Part shown: one piece after another, positions 22,200 to 35,800 of the stretch
How the letters are laid out: each line of letters opens with the position of its first letter
Position numbering within the stretch: the stretch's first letter is position 1
Source of the DNA: Apostichopus japonicus
Taxonomy: Eukaryota; Echinodermata; Holothuroidea; Aspidochirotida; Stichopodidae
Length of the DNA: 64,000 nt
Direction of reading: 5' to 3'
NCBI RefSeq assembly: GCF_037975245.1
Contig: NC_092570.1
Span: 19,913,418 to 19,977,417, forward strand
The notes under the pieces: model-generated
The model's database searches: none
Told to the model about the DNA's origin: nothing
Seen by the model: only the letters and a program-made list of their open reading frames with translations
Translations under genes and position numbers: made by a program

Positions 22200-25100
22200 A
22201 TGCGATGTTCTAAGTTAAGAAACGTAATCATCGATACTTCAAAGAGTCGGGAAAAAATCCATTTATTTCATGTGATCCTATTTCAGAAACGTAAGCTGGC
22301 CGTGCTTGTGATTACTGCGTGCTTTCTGGTGTGTTTCATGGTTCTACAACAGGAGGATACAGATACCATCGTTAAGCGAAGGCTTAATACATTGTACGCT
22401 AAATATAATCTTTCTGTTGATGATTTTGATAAATGGAATTATTCCAGCAGTGATCATTTATTCGACAATAGTGTATTGCGACCAGTAGCTAACAATTACA
22501 CCCAGGAGCACGTGATAGCTATAAATGCACCAAGAAACAGTATAAATTTCCATTTTCAACCAGTCAAACCAGACGTCAAAAACTCAGTTAAAGATGTCTT
22601 AAGAAATAAAACGAAAGGAATAAGGCTAGGTGAGAAGGATATTAAAGATCTGCAATTAGTTGGACAAGAAAATGATGACAAACAGAAAACAGAAGATGAA
22701 GATATCAACACAGAGGACAAATCGAGCCCTGAACTAACAAAGGAGGAATTAGAGGAAGCAGTGGAACAATTTCAGGCGATGATTCCACCCGTTGAAGAAA
22801 GCGAGGAGGAGGATGAAACTGAAGAGGACAGGAAACCTGTCAAAAAGGTGAAAACAGTCGCAAAAAAACCAGGCAAGAAAGAAGCAAAGGTTCCAAAGAA
22901 AGTCGTCGCGCCAAAGAAAAGTACAAAAACAAAGAAAGTTGTTGCGCCGAAGAAACCTACTACGAAGAGAAAGGAAATTGTCCCACCAAAGAATGCTACA
23001 AAGAAAGTTGTCGCCGAGAAGAAAACTGCACCGGTAAAGAAAGTAGTAGTACCCAAAAAAGCTGACGCTAAGAAGACGAAGAAGACAGTTAAAGCTAAGG
23101 TACCAGCAGAAGACCCAAAGAAACCGAAAGTAGCTAGAAAGAAAGTTGAAACTCCAAAGAAGAAAGTCGCTAAGCCGTCTCTTAAAGATAAAGTAAAAGC
23201 AAAGAAAAAGACGAAAACATCGGTGAAACGTAAAGTAACGGACGAGCAAGGAAGAGAAATGGAGGAAGAACTGTATAAACTTGCACCAGAGGTAAGTTGG
23301 TAAATAAAACCACTAAACTGAACAGCTTTTATTGTACCTGATGTGCTGGATGGATTATCTGTTACAAGTTATTGATGATGCTATGACAAGTTATTGATGA
23401 TGTTATTACAAGTGATTGATGATGCTATTATACAAATAATAAATGGTTATGAGTGCGATAGTGCAAATATTTCATGAGTTGAAAGATGGAATGTTCCATT
23501 CAACGAGGCGCAGTCGAGTTGAATGGAACAAATTACATCTTTCAACGAATGAAATATTTGCACTATTGCACGAATGGAAACCATTTATTATTTATTTTAT
23601 ACAACACCTTCAAATTTGGATATAATTGGATGTAAAATGCGCTCATGCAACAGATTGTTTTGAACAGACAGGTTTCTCTGCTCTCTTACCATTGAAAAAA
23701 GTGCTATCAAAAAAGTATAACACATGGTTCTATTTCATAGAGTGCAATAGAGCGGATTTTGCATGCAATCGACGAGCAATTGACCAATCAAATGGCCGAA
23801 ATATAATTAGGTGTTGTATAATACAAGTTATTGATGATGCTATTACACGTTATTGATGATGCCATTACAAGTTATTGATGATACTATTAACAGTTATTGA
23901 TCATGCTATTACAAGTTATTGATGATGGTATTACAAGTTATTGATGATACTATTAAAAGTTATTGGCGATGCTATTACAAGTTGTTAAGGTTGCTATCAC
24001 AAGTTATTGATGATGGTATTACAAGTTATTGATGATAATATTAAAAGTTATTGATGATACTATTAAAAGTTATTGATGATGCCATTACACGTTATTGATG
24101 ATGGTATTACAAGTTATTGATGATACTATTAACAGTTATTGATCATGCTATTACAAGTTATTGATGATGGTATTACAAGTTATTGATGATACTATTAAAA
24201 GTTATTGGCGATGCTATTACAAGTTGTTAAGGTTGCTATCACAAGTTATTGATGATGGTATTACAAGTTATTGATGATAATATTAAAAGTTATTGATGAT
24301 GCTATTATAAGTTATTGATGATACTATTAAAAGTTATTGATGATGCCATTACAAGTTATTTATTTTGCTATCACAAGATGTTGATGATGCTATTACAAGT
24401 TATTGATCATGTTATCGCAGTTAATGATAATGATAAGTACACGAAGTTGTTGATGTCATTAGAAGTTATTGATGACGCTTTTTCAAGTTCTAATATCATT
24501 AGCATTCTGATAGCATTCTGATTAGCATTCGGATAACATTAGCGTTCTGATAACATCTAACATTGTAAGAAGTTGTTGATGATAGCATTCAATTGATTGA
24601 TCATAGTATCAAATGCTATCTGAAATTTTGCTAATGTAGGGACGTTTAAGAAGGCGACACATTGTTCGTGTCTTGTAACTTATTTGTACACTTATTTGTA
24701 ACCTGGGAGGGGGGGGGTGGTTAGTCTGCACGGAGTGGGTGGCTCCTCCTTCGTGCCCATCCTGGCTACGGGCCTGGTCATTATCTCACTGAAATGTTTG
24801 CTGATCTATTTATAGGTATTTGACTTTGTTCCTCGGGAATTCGAAGCGGACGTCTCCAGCCCGTGCTGGGTTGATGATGACGAAGACACGTGGTGTCTTC
24901 CATACTTCTACGTCATTGGTATGCCCGACTCTGGGTCTGAAAATCTTTGGCAGAAAATTCAGCAACATCCAGCAGTAGCGGAGACATCCATGTCAGGCTA
25001 CCACTGGTGGAATAGACGGAGAGCGCGTAAGATGCATAACTCTATACGGTTATGCTAAAACTGTTTATACATTTATAAATATCTAACAGCTTCAGCAGCC

Positions 25101-26592
25101 GATTCATACGGAGATTACAGTAACTACTGTAAATCCTAAAGTTTTTTACCACAGTAAAAACTGGATCGTGCTGACAAATCTGATAAATCGGTAACATGTG
25201 CTATAAGGATTACAGTAAGAACTGAGGATATGTGTAATCCCAACAAATCCCAACAACTTGATTTGTTGGAATTACACATATCCTCAGTTCTTACTGTAAT
25301 CCTAACACATGCTACCGATTTATAGCTCGATCCAGTATATACTGTGGTACAAAACTTTAAAATTTACAGCAGTAACTGTGTTCTCTGTGTGTATCGGGTG
25401 GCTTCAGCCCCAATCCTGATATGCAAGTTATGCTATGGTAAGTACATCAAATCCGCAGATTTGGAAGGTTGGTTCGTGGCGTTACTGCTTGGTCAAAACA
25501 AGGAAACATACTGGCATATAGTGGTCTAAATAGAGTCTGTTGCTTTTTAGTTTTGTTAAATACAATAAAAGACCTGCCCTTTTGAAATGGAACATCTTTT
25601 CGGATGAAGTAACTACTTTTCCCATCCCGAACCCAAGATGGCCGGGTCCAGGAGGCGAAGCCCACGGACTTTTTAGCATGTGGTGATGGTTCTTATTCTC
25701 TCATACCGACTATAAAGCACAATAACACATATCAGAAAACAGAATTGTGAAGTTCGTTTGCAGATATTTCTTGTTCTCTTGAAGTAATTAAGAGAACAGA
25801 AATACATTCCTGAGAGAAAATCAATCTCAGTGGATTGAGTTACAATGCCCTGCATACGAAGCTCTAGCAGTTTGTTAGTCAAATATTGTCCAAACCTGAG
25901 AAATGTTTAGACGTAAGAGGAAAACAGAGTGAACGGTTTTGTCTATATATATTTGTTTAATTTTTCTTACGTTCATGGTTGCAAAACCACGCAAAATTCG
26001 CCTTTTGGGTGGGGAGTGATACCCCACATCCCCGTATGTATACGCCCCTGAGTAGAACAAAGAGTTGATTTCGATTTAAGGAAATTTAATTGAAAGAATA
26101 GATGATGAGTCAGTTAGAAGGTTAAGTTTTTGGCGATTTATGCAAGATCTTAGGGGGCGGATTGTGTGTGTGTGAGAGGGCAGGGCGGGGATGGATGGGG
26201 GGTGGCGACATAGAGAGTTAATTGTTGATCGTGTGGGCTATATGTGAACACCGTCTCAACGAATGCATAAAGTACTGACAACTATTTTAATACTACATGG
26301 TAAATTAGAAAACATAACATTTGTAAATAAAAGACAGACATTTTATCAAAAGAGGGTGGGGGCAGAAAGGAACACAGCAGATTGAGAAACTGCTCCTGCC
26401 ATTTTAATAACTAAGAAACATTTGTCTTTGCAGGTGAAAAAGACGTTCTTCTGGAATCTTTCCAATCTTATCTTGAACTTGGAGAAACTGTTATTGCGGA
26501 ATTTGAGGACAATAACTTTGAGATGATATACGGTAAGCTTAATTGTTAGGCACATCACGTTGATATATCTCATGTTAACCGTGCCGTGGTTT

Positions 26593-26661
<69 letters not shown>

Positions 26662-26749
26662 TATAGCGGGAGGCCCGTGGTTCGAATCCCGGTGGAGGCT
26701 GAAAGTTTTTTCACTGTTCTTGATTTTCCAACTCATTACGATTTTCATT

Positions 26750-26804
<55 letters not shown>

Positions 26805-29800
26805 TTTCTTTATTTATATATATAAATATATATATATTTTTTCTTTATTTATATATATATATATATAAATATAAATATAAATATATATATATATACGTGC
26901 GTAAAGTTGCCAAACAAACATTGCACGATATTTCGTTGCTAAATGTGCTAGATATGAGTGGTAAATACCACATGTTAGTTCTAATATGTCAATTTAGGTG
27001 TGAATTAGCGAATGTGCAGGTACTTTGCCCAGAAGTGTCCGTGAGAGATTCCTCAAACAAATTCTCATCTGCAGGTGACCATTCTACATCTTTATTCTGG
27101 GACAATGGCTGGTGGAATCAATATTACCCAGGCTTCCAGGAGGCACCCAGCCTTACCACAGCAGATATTTTAGCAACTGTTTACCCCAAAGCCAAGTTGT
27201 TGGTCATTGTGACTGAACCTGCAACGTCGTAAGTTCAAATACACTATCAATAACATCTCCAAGCTAGTACACTGTAAGAAATGTACGTAATTTTACAGGA
27301 GTTTTGCCGCGTGAAATAACAGTCGATCCTGTTTTTCTACGTTCTTACGGTATTTTACCCTAAAAGTACAGTGCTCAGACGAACAATTACGTAAACATGG
27401 TAAAATAACATTATATAATGTTAATGTATCGTCATCCACTGTTATTTAACATTAGCGTATCGTTATTGTGTAATTTAACTGTAGTGTGTGTAAATTTACG
27501 ACACCTTTCTTGTTAATTCACGATGTAGTAACTTCAATTGACATTTGAAAGACGTAAAATGACGCAGAAATTGTAAAGTAACAGGCATTTCATCATCTTC
27601 TGTTAATTAACAGGGAAATATCAGAATCTTGTAAGTTTACGGTTGCAATCTGTAATTCAACACTGTGTTTTACGGAAAAGTATAAACATTTCAAGCAAGT
27701 ATAGGCCTGTATTATATACACTTGCAAGACGTATAGGCCTATGCTAATGCAAACATCGTAGACCCCTTTCCAATGAGTCCCGATATTGTAGTGTTCAGTA
27801 CAAAACCCCGCACCGAGTTCTAAAATTTCCTATACGCTTGTGAATTCAACTATGAGCTCTGTTTCGGTGGGGTTTTCACAGTTGTCTCCCCTAATCATGG
27901 AAAATCAGTTTTTGTACCGTATATTACCGATATGTAGTTGATGTTACTGTTATTGTGTTATTATCATGGGGGAAATATCCTGCTAACGTGTTGAAACAGT
28001 GATTCCGTTTACGGCAGAGGCGGCGGATATAGGTTGGCCACATAACCGGAATCCCGCCGCCATGGTTTACGGCACAAAAATACAGTGTTCAAGTAGAAGC
28101 ATTAATAAGGTAAAAGGGCAACGTATAGTCATCTACGTAATGTAACTTAACGGTATACAAGTCGGTGCGGACTGGCCATACGGACACTTGGGTTGAATGT
28201 CCGGTGGGCCAGTGGGCTAGGTAAAAATGGGCTGGGTTGTGCCCCCCCCCCCTCTAAATTAAAGTTCTGTGTTGCCATAAGTCCTGTGAAATGTCATATC
28301 CGGTGATATAGGAGATATTTAGCCAAACAATTTGGTTGTAAGTTACGCGCCAACTCGAGTGGCGCTCCCCAGATAGTAAGGAGCTTTAGATTGCACGATG
28401 CGGACCTCTCTACGACGAAAAGACTTGCGTTCTGCGCAAGCGTCTACTTCACCATCTCGTTTTCCCTGAGATTTTACATCGGGTGTCAATTTTTACATTG
28501 TACTCAAAACGACAACTTGAGATAGCGTGTGACGTCATATGTCGTCTACTCTGACCAGGCCAAGATAACCACATGACTGTCATTTTCCCCGTAGTAAGAA
28601 TCTTAAGCGCAAAGCCAACAGGACCATTGCGACGACGTACACTGTCGGTTTACTTCCCCGTTGCACTACTCCGCGCCGTGCAATCTAATTCTATATTGTC
28701 ACGAATATGTAGCCCTCATCGGGTAGGTCACCTAACTTTTGCCTGACGGTATCACTGTAAAAATCCGTCACTAGCTGTTTCATAATATTGCGGCGTAAAA
28801 TAACAACTGTTATTTAGCTTTCTTTTAGATATGTAACATAAACGTAAAGTGCTCAGACTACAATCACATAAATATAGTAAAATAACGTTAATTTATTGTC
28901 ATCCTTGAATTGAAATACCGCTTGAATTTGTTGTGTATCAGTTATCATCACAACAAGTTTCAACTTGATATTACATTGGCTTTAGTCTCGCCTATTGGCT
29001 ACGTTGATCACATGGTGTTATTGCGCCAACCAGGAGTCTTAACTAACTTCCTTTCGCGGCGTTTTTCCTTGCTATCCTTGGTTCGTATTACTAATGCATG
29101 CTTGCCTAGCCTGCGCCTCGCCGAGGCAAGTTACAACATGCAGAATCGGAACAGTACATACGTATGTATGTAGAGCGTGTACCAAATTACATCGAGTGCT
29201 GAGCGAGAACGAGTAAATGAACACGTACGTACGGACAAACGTAAATAAATGTGAGTGCTGTCAATGTCGTATCACTTCGTAGTTCGTCTTACATGAATAT
29301 CCAAGTTTCAGATTCAGTTGGACAAGAATGCAGTGTCAAACAGGCAAGTGATTTATTGAATTTCCAAGATTACAAGCATGAAACCTGTATGTGATACTTG
29401 CAATTTGCAATGCAAGAATATCACACATTACGTTAATCACTGTAGGACCCATAGGCACATTCGAAACGCACGTTTTACTTGCTGCATAACTGGTTGTATT
29501 CGAACGTTTTATACATACAAAGCGTTAGTGTCACATATTGCAAGGAATCACACAGCAGCAAGCTATGATCAAGGGGATGGCCATGATGAAGGCCTAGGCT
29601 CATATCGAAATGTAGGAGTTGGTGTCAAGTGTATGCTAGCATTTTGCCAACACCAAAGCTCTGATATCAAGGAATTGATCTCTCACCTAAGAGGACATAT
29701 TGAAAGTGGTTTAAAGGTAGATTGCCCATTCGAAAATTGTAAAATACAATTTGGCAATAAGAAATCATTTTCATCTCACTTGTCTCGTCATCATAGAAAT

Positions 29801-32800
29801 TATAAAGTAGGTGATGTAGCCTCAAGGTATGTTGTGACTGTGAGCCAAGGCCCCACAGATGTGGTAGGTGAAGCCATATTCCCTATAGGCCTACATAATG
29901 AAGACAACTCTGACAGAAATGAATTAGATGAACAAGACTCTGTTGAAACTGAGCAGGAACAGGATCTCAAAAGTCGTACTAGTACTAGTAGTAGCCATGA
30001 AGGGGATACCGTCGTTTGTGGTGAAAACCCCTCTGAAAATGTAAAAGAATTTACACAAAGCGTTGCACTATTCCTGTTGAAACTGCAGTCCAAGTACTTG
30101 ATTCCTAATTCAACCATTCAAGTAATTGTTGAACAGATGTGTTTCCTCAACCAACTTGGAAATGAGAATACAAAAAAATGTATTGTAACACAACTACAAA
30201 CAGCTGGCATAGGTCTAGGCCTAGCTGATGAGAGATGTAATGAACTTGCTCAAGATATTATGACTGATGTTTCAGAATTAGGATGTTCTCTTGCACCTGC
30301 TAGTGATTCCCAACATTTTCAGTCTCCAGAATGTGGAAAACTGCGATCTGGATATATGAGAAAAAAATATTGGAAAGAGAACTTCAAATACGTGAGCCCA
30401 GAATCAATATATTTGGGAGAGCCAAATGGTGGCAAGAAGGAATATTGTCACTATGTGCCAATTTTGGAGACACTAAAACTCATGTATGAGGATAAATCTG
30501 TTCAAAACCATATCATACCAGTGGATAAGGAAAGAAGTGGGTATAGTGATATTCAGGATGGGAAAGTATTTCGGCAGAACACATTTTATCAAAGAAATCC
30601 AGATGCTTTGCAAGTTATGCTGTTTCAAGATGGGTTTGAAGTTGTTAATCCATTGGGATCTTCTAGAAACAAACACAAGATGCTTGGAGTTTATTGCACA
30701 CTGGGTAATATTGATGCTAGATGTCGATCACAAATTGATCCTATACAGTTAGTTCTGTTATGTAAGGAAAAGACATTGAAAAAAATTGATTCTCAGAGGG
30801 TTTTTTCAAGGCTCATTACAGATTTAAAGCATTTGGAAGAAAATGGTATTGTACTTAAAAATGGTTATGTTGTTAAAGGGACTGTAGTTGCAATAATTGG
30901 AGACAATCTAGGATCCCATTATATAGGGGGTTTCTGTGAAAGTTTCAGTTCTCACTATTATTGCCGTTACTGCTTGCTTTCAAAGATAGAAATTGCCCAA
31001 GGGCTTCCTTACGTTGAAGGAGTGTATCGCACACGTGAATCATACAGGAGAGCTCTACAGTTGCTGGATGACGATGGTGAATCTGTGCACCATGAGGGAA
31101 TTAAATTTGATTCTCTCTTTAATTCTCTGACATATTTTCATGTAGCCAGTCCTGGGCTTCCTCCATGCCTTGGCCATGATTTATTTGAGGGTGTTGTGGA
31201 CTATGACATGGCCCTTTTTATCCAGTATTTTGTAGCTAAAGAGTGGTTCAGCTATGAGGAATTAAACAGAAGGTTGCAACTGTTTCCATTCAAAGGTCGA
31301 GACTCTGCAGATATGCTGACTAGTGCAGTCAAGCCTCAAGGAGAAAGGATTGGTGGACAAGCAGTGCAAAACTGGTATTTCTTGCGTTTTTTCCCCCTTG
31401 TTGTATACGGGCTAGTTCGTAACATAAAGGACCCAGTATGGCAGTTACTTCTGCAACTGAAGGAAATTGTTGAAATTATTGTGTCTCCAACTTTGCAATC
31501 ATCTCAGGTAGCTTTTCTGAAAGTATTGGTAGAGGAATATCTTGAAGGGAGGGCCGACCTCTTTCCTGAAAGGAAGTTACGACCCAAGCATCATTTTCTA
31601 CTTCATTATTATTACCTTATTTTCATGTTTGGACCTTTGATCAAGGTTTGGACTCTCCGCTTTGAAAGTAAACATTCTTTCTTCAAAAGATGTGCCAGAT
31701 ACTGTCAAAACTTTGTCAACATTACTTCAACATTGGCAGAAAGGCACCAATTACTGCAGGCATATTCCTTTCATGGACGTTTGTTTGCTGATGATGTTAA
31801 AGTAGCAAAAGGGATCCCATTCCACCCAGAGTTATATGCCGAAAACATCCAAAAAGCTGTTCTTGATTTTGAGTTGCCTACACAACAACGTCTTGTTTCT
31901 GACGAAGTTAGTGTGTTCTGTACAATTTACAAGAAAGACTTGTTTGTGATAATAAAGGAAGATGAGGACTGGACATTTGCTTGCATTATGCTTATATTGG
32001 TGGTAAGAGAAAAAGTTGTTTTTATTGTGCAGAAATACCAGACTACCCATGTGCATGAATATGGCTTATACCAAGTGAAAAACAGGGCAGCAGATTCAAA
32101 CCCTGTTTCGTGTGTGGCATACTCAGACCTTCTAGATTATTGTCCTTTGTCAGCATACAAGGTTGATGGGCAATACATGCTTTCATTGAAAAACAAACCC
32201 ACCAATATGTAGATTATTTTACAGGCTAGACAGTTCCAGCACGGCTTCTGACACTGATACTGATAGAGATACTGTAATAATATCAGACATAGAGAGAGTG
32301 TGCTGGAATAGTGTACCTGACATAAACGACGAGCAATTAAGAAGACTCTTGGCAAAATTAGAGGCAGCTGGTGTATTGACTACAGATGATCTGGAGTACA
32401 TCAGAGAAGATGATATTTTGGGCATTGTCACACCCATCCAAGCAAGAAAACTGATCAAAGGATTTAAAAAAGGTAAGAACTTACTCAGTACCATCTGTTT
32501 TACCTTCCCCATCAACGCTGTAAAGTGAAAACAGTCTAAGAAAATATGCGAACAAATGTGACCTTGTAGATTTTCAATATAGCAAAACATTGCAAACTAG
32601 GCTACATGTCAAATTTATTCCATCAAAGTTCACTGAAAAGTTCATATTTTACGTCAACTGTACAGTCAGGGGTAAAGTGGATTAATTGACCAATCTGCAC
32701 GCGCAACCAGCAAATTGGTGGTGACAAATGTCTATATTAGCAATTAAATCTGAGCACAAAAATCCTCACATATACTGACAGTAAGGTCCATGCCATATTT

Positions 32801-35800
32801 CCATTGAAACAGCTTGTGTGAAATTGTAATATTTTCATTGGACTAGTTTGTATTGCGCAACCGGTATAAAAAAACATGCAGCCTCCGAATTTTTGAATAA
32901 AACTTATATAAGAACTGCATTGTATTGATTAGGATCGTTACTATTTAACGTAAGTGTGTATGCAAACATGTATGGTTGTCCCACGGACAGTCTGCAAATA
33001 AATTTGTCCCAGCCTAAATTTACGATCCGAGGCAAACAGACAACAGCTACTTTTGAGCCCTGTATCTGTATACAAAAGTTACTTCCAGGTGGAAGGGCTT
33101 TAATCAGAAACCTACCTAAGTTTATATGTTGGAACTGTGTTCTAGCTTCAAACCTGCGAATGTTTGTAGCTTCGCGTGGTTATCATGTTTATAATGATAG
33201 TAGCATGGCATGTTGTATTCGTCACCCAGTATAGTCACATATTGCTGCTGTCTCTGTGCCTGAAACTACGTACCCCCTAGCCCAGCGTACAGTGCAGCTA
33301 CTTGTACTGCGCACACCAGGAAAATAGCAGGAACTTTGAGGAATTCTAGTTAAAAATGTTAAGTTTGGTTTGAGCCACAGCCAATATTTAGCTAAGCCTA
33401 GGCTTAAATGTTACAGGCATCTAGCCTCTAGGCTTTACCTGGGCTAAAACAGCATTGTGTTGTTGCATGTAGCCTAGCTAGCTATAATACCTGGGCTAAC
33501 CCTGGGTTAATTGTGTTACGGCATGTACTGCATGCACTAGTTACTGTATAATGTTACTGCACTGTTAGTGTTAGTGTGTTACACTATTATAAAAGCCTAA
33601 GTTGGGCTAAGAAGTCAAACCTACACCAAGCTTAGCCAGATATAGTGGTACAAATGCAAACCATTATCCCGCAACTGTTAGCTTGACAATTTGAATGTAG
33701 CTGGCTGCATTAATTGTGCACTGTCCATTCACTCTGTTGAACCATATTGGCTGGCAAAACGAACAAATTCTTAATCCTGGCTCACGTCAGTGCTGTATAG
33801 CCACAACCGACAGTGCGCAGTCGTACTGCGCGCATTAATATGCAGGGCCTTTAGCTGAATTAATATGTTGTGTTCTCAACAACACAGAATACATCTATTC
33901 CCTCTATTGTGTAGCTGCTTTTTTAGTGACTACTCTTCTAGAGATAATCCTAAACTGTACAACTACATAGCTATGCAGGGATGGATTATCATTCCTCTTG
34001 GCTTTGGGACTCCATTATCCCTAAATTGTGCTACAAGGGGCACATATATGATGGATTGCTACTGCATGGTTGGGAGAGAACTTTAACCAAAATTTAACAT
34101 GATCACAATCTTGACAGGTTTATGATATTCAATGTTGTCACAGAATTTGAACCACCTGTTTTTGGTAATTTGTTAATTAAGGGGTTCCTACATATTCTCA
34201 AAGTCAGTAAATCAAGCTCTGTTAGCCTTTAACTAGCTGTGAATTTGTTGTTTATTTTATCAAAAGTACAAATCTGCTTACTTTTCCTAGTGCATGACTG
34301 CATGTACAAATGGCCCACAATGTAATGTATTGTATTCTTACATGCATGTGGACTTAGGGCCTGCAAGTTATGTAAATATTCAATTTTCACAAATTAAACT
34401 AAGGCTGAAGGAATATATGCCATGCATGGTGATGGCGCATGTTTGTATGCGTGGGTGTGTGTGACACCTTGCCTTGTAAACACGATATCACAAGAAGTGA
34501 AAATCGCTTGAACTTCAAACTTAGTATATTGGTAGCCTGTGGTGATTAGATAACCCTTAGTGTTTTTCATGGAGGTAAAAGGTCATTTGAGTTCAACAGC
34601 TCGGGTCAGCAGGGGTCAAATTGTGAAAACCATGTAAACACGATATCACAAGAAGGGAAGCTTGGACAGATCTCATATTTGGTATGGGGGTGTACCTCAT
34701 TGAGTGCAAGAAGCCTATTGTTTTTGGTGGAGGTCATTTAGGTCAGCAGGGGTCAAAGTGTGAAAACTTTGTAAACACAATATCTCAAGAAGGGAAGCAT
34801 GGATCAGTCTCATATTTAGTGTATAATTGTACCACATTAAGTACAAGAAACCTGTGGTTTTTGGTGGAGGTCAAGGTTCATTTCGGTTCAGCAGGGATCA
34901 AATTATGAAGACTTTGTAAACATGATATCTCAAGACGGGAAGCTTGGACTGATCTCATATGGTATTAGGTGTACCACATTGTGTGCAAGAGCCGTATTCT
35001 TTATGGTGGAGATCAATTGTCATTTGCAATCATCAGGGGTCAAATTTTGAAAAGCTTGTAACAACGATATTGCCACATGGGAAGCTTGGACAGATATCAT
35101 TTGGTACTTAGGTGTATAGAGTGCAAGAACCTATTATTTGTGGTTGTTAATGGTCAGTTGTGGTCACACTGCTATTAAATATCTCAAGAATGGGAGTTGT
35201 CATTGTGAATGTATTGTTTATCACATCTCAATGCTTTATGCTGTATTACTAAGATCAAGTATGTTGTACACCCTCTCTATACAGTACATCAGTGCATGCA
35301 AGGCATTTTTACATTTTGGTTAAAATGGGCAATTGATCTTATCTTGTTCTTATTTGATCGTAGATGAAAGCTCATCAAATGCAGACTCATCACCATCGAG
35401 TAGTGGCCAGAGCCGCACTGCTAGCCGCTGGCAACCAAAGGAAGTGACGCTGTCTCTATCACCAGGTTCTACTTATTTTCTTCTTTTTTTTATTGGCTAA
35501 TTTTGTCAGCCAAAGGATTCTGTGCAAGAGTTCGCAAGAGTTTTCAACACTTAATTGTGGTTTTGTCTGTGGGTTTTTATCCAATAATAACTTTTCTATG
35601 CTTGGAAACTCATTTACATGATTTCTAATGTGATAAACATTGTTTTTTGTATGCAGTCAAGTTGGTGCATGTGCTTGTCTGTATGTGAGGCCCTAGCTTG
35701 TAACCCAATATTTCAAGATATATAGGTAACTACAGTAGATTTCATATTTGGCATGTGGCTTCCCCATACCAGTGGCGGCGGAACCGGGGGGGGCTTGGGG

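Noticed and set aside
22749-23249. Antisense frames over sulfotransferase exon 1
   Set aside because: Shadows of the AAG-rich coding strand, giving Phe/Leu-rich nonsense with no independent support.
26560-27232. Frames reading IYIYIY across AT repeats
   Set aside because: Translation of (AT)n microsatellite; the true exon in this region is 27075-27228.
29800-30117. Antisense frame within the transposase gene
   Set aside because: Shadow of the coding strand; no independent signal.
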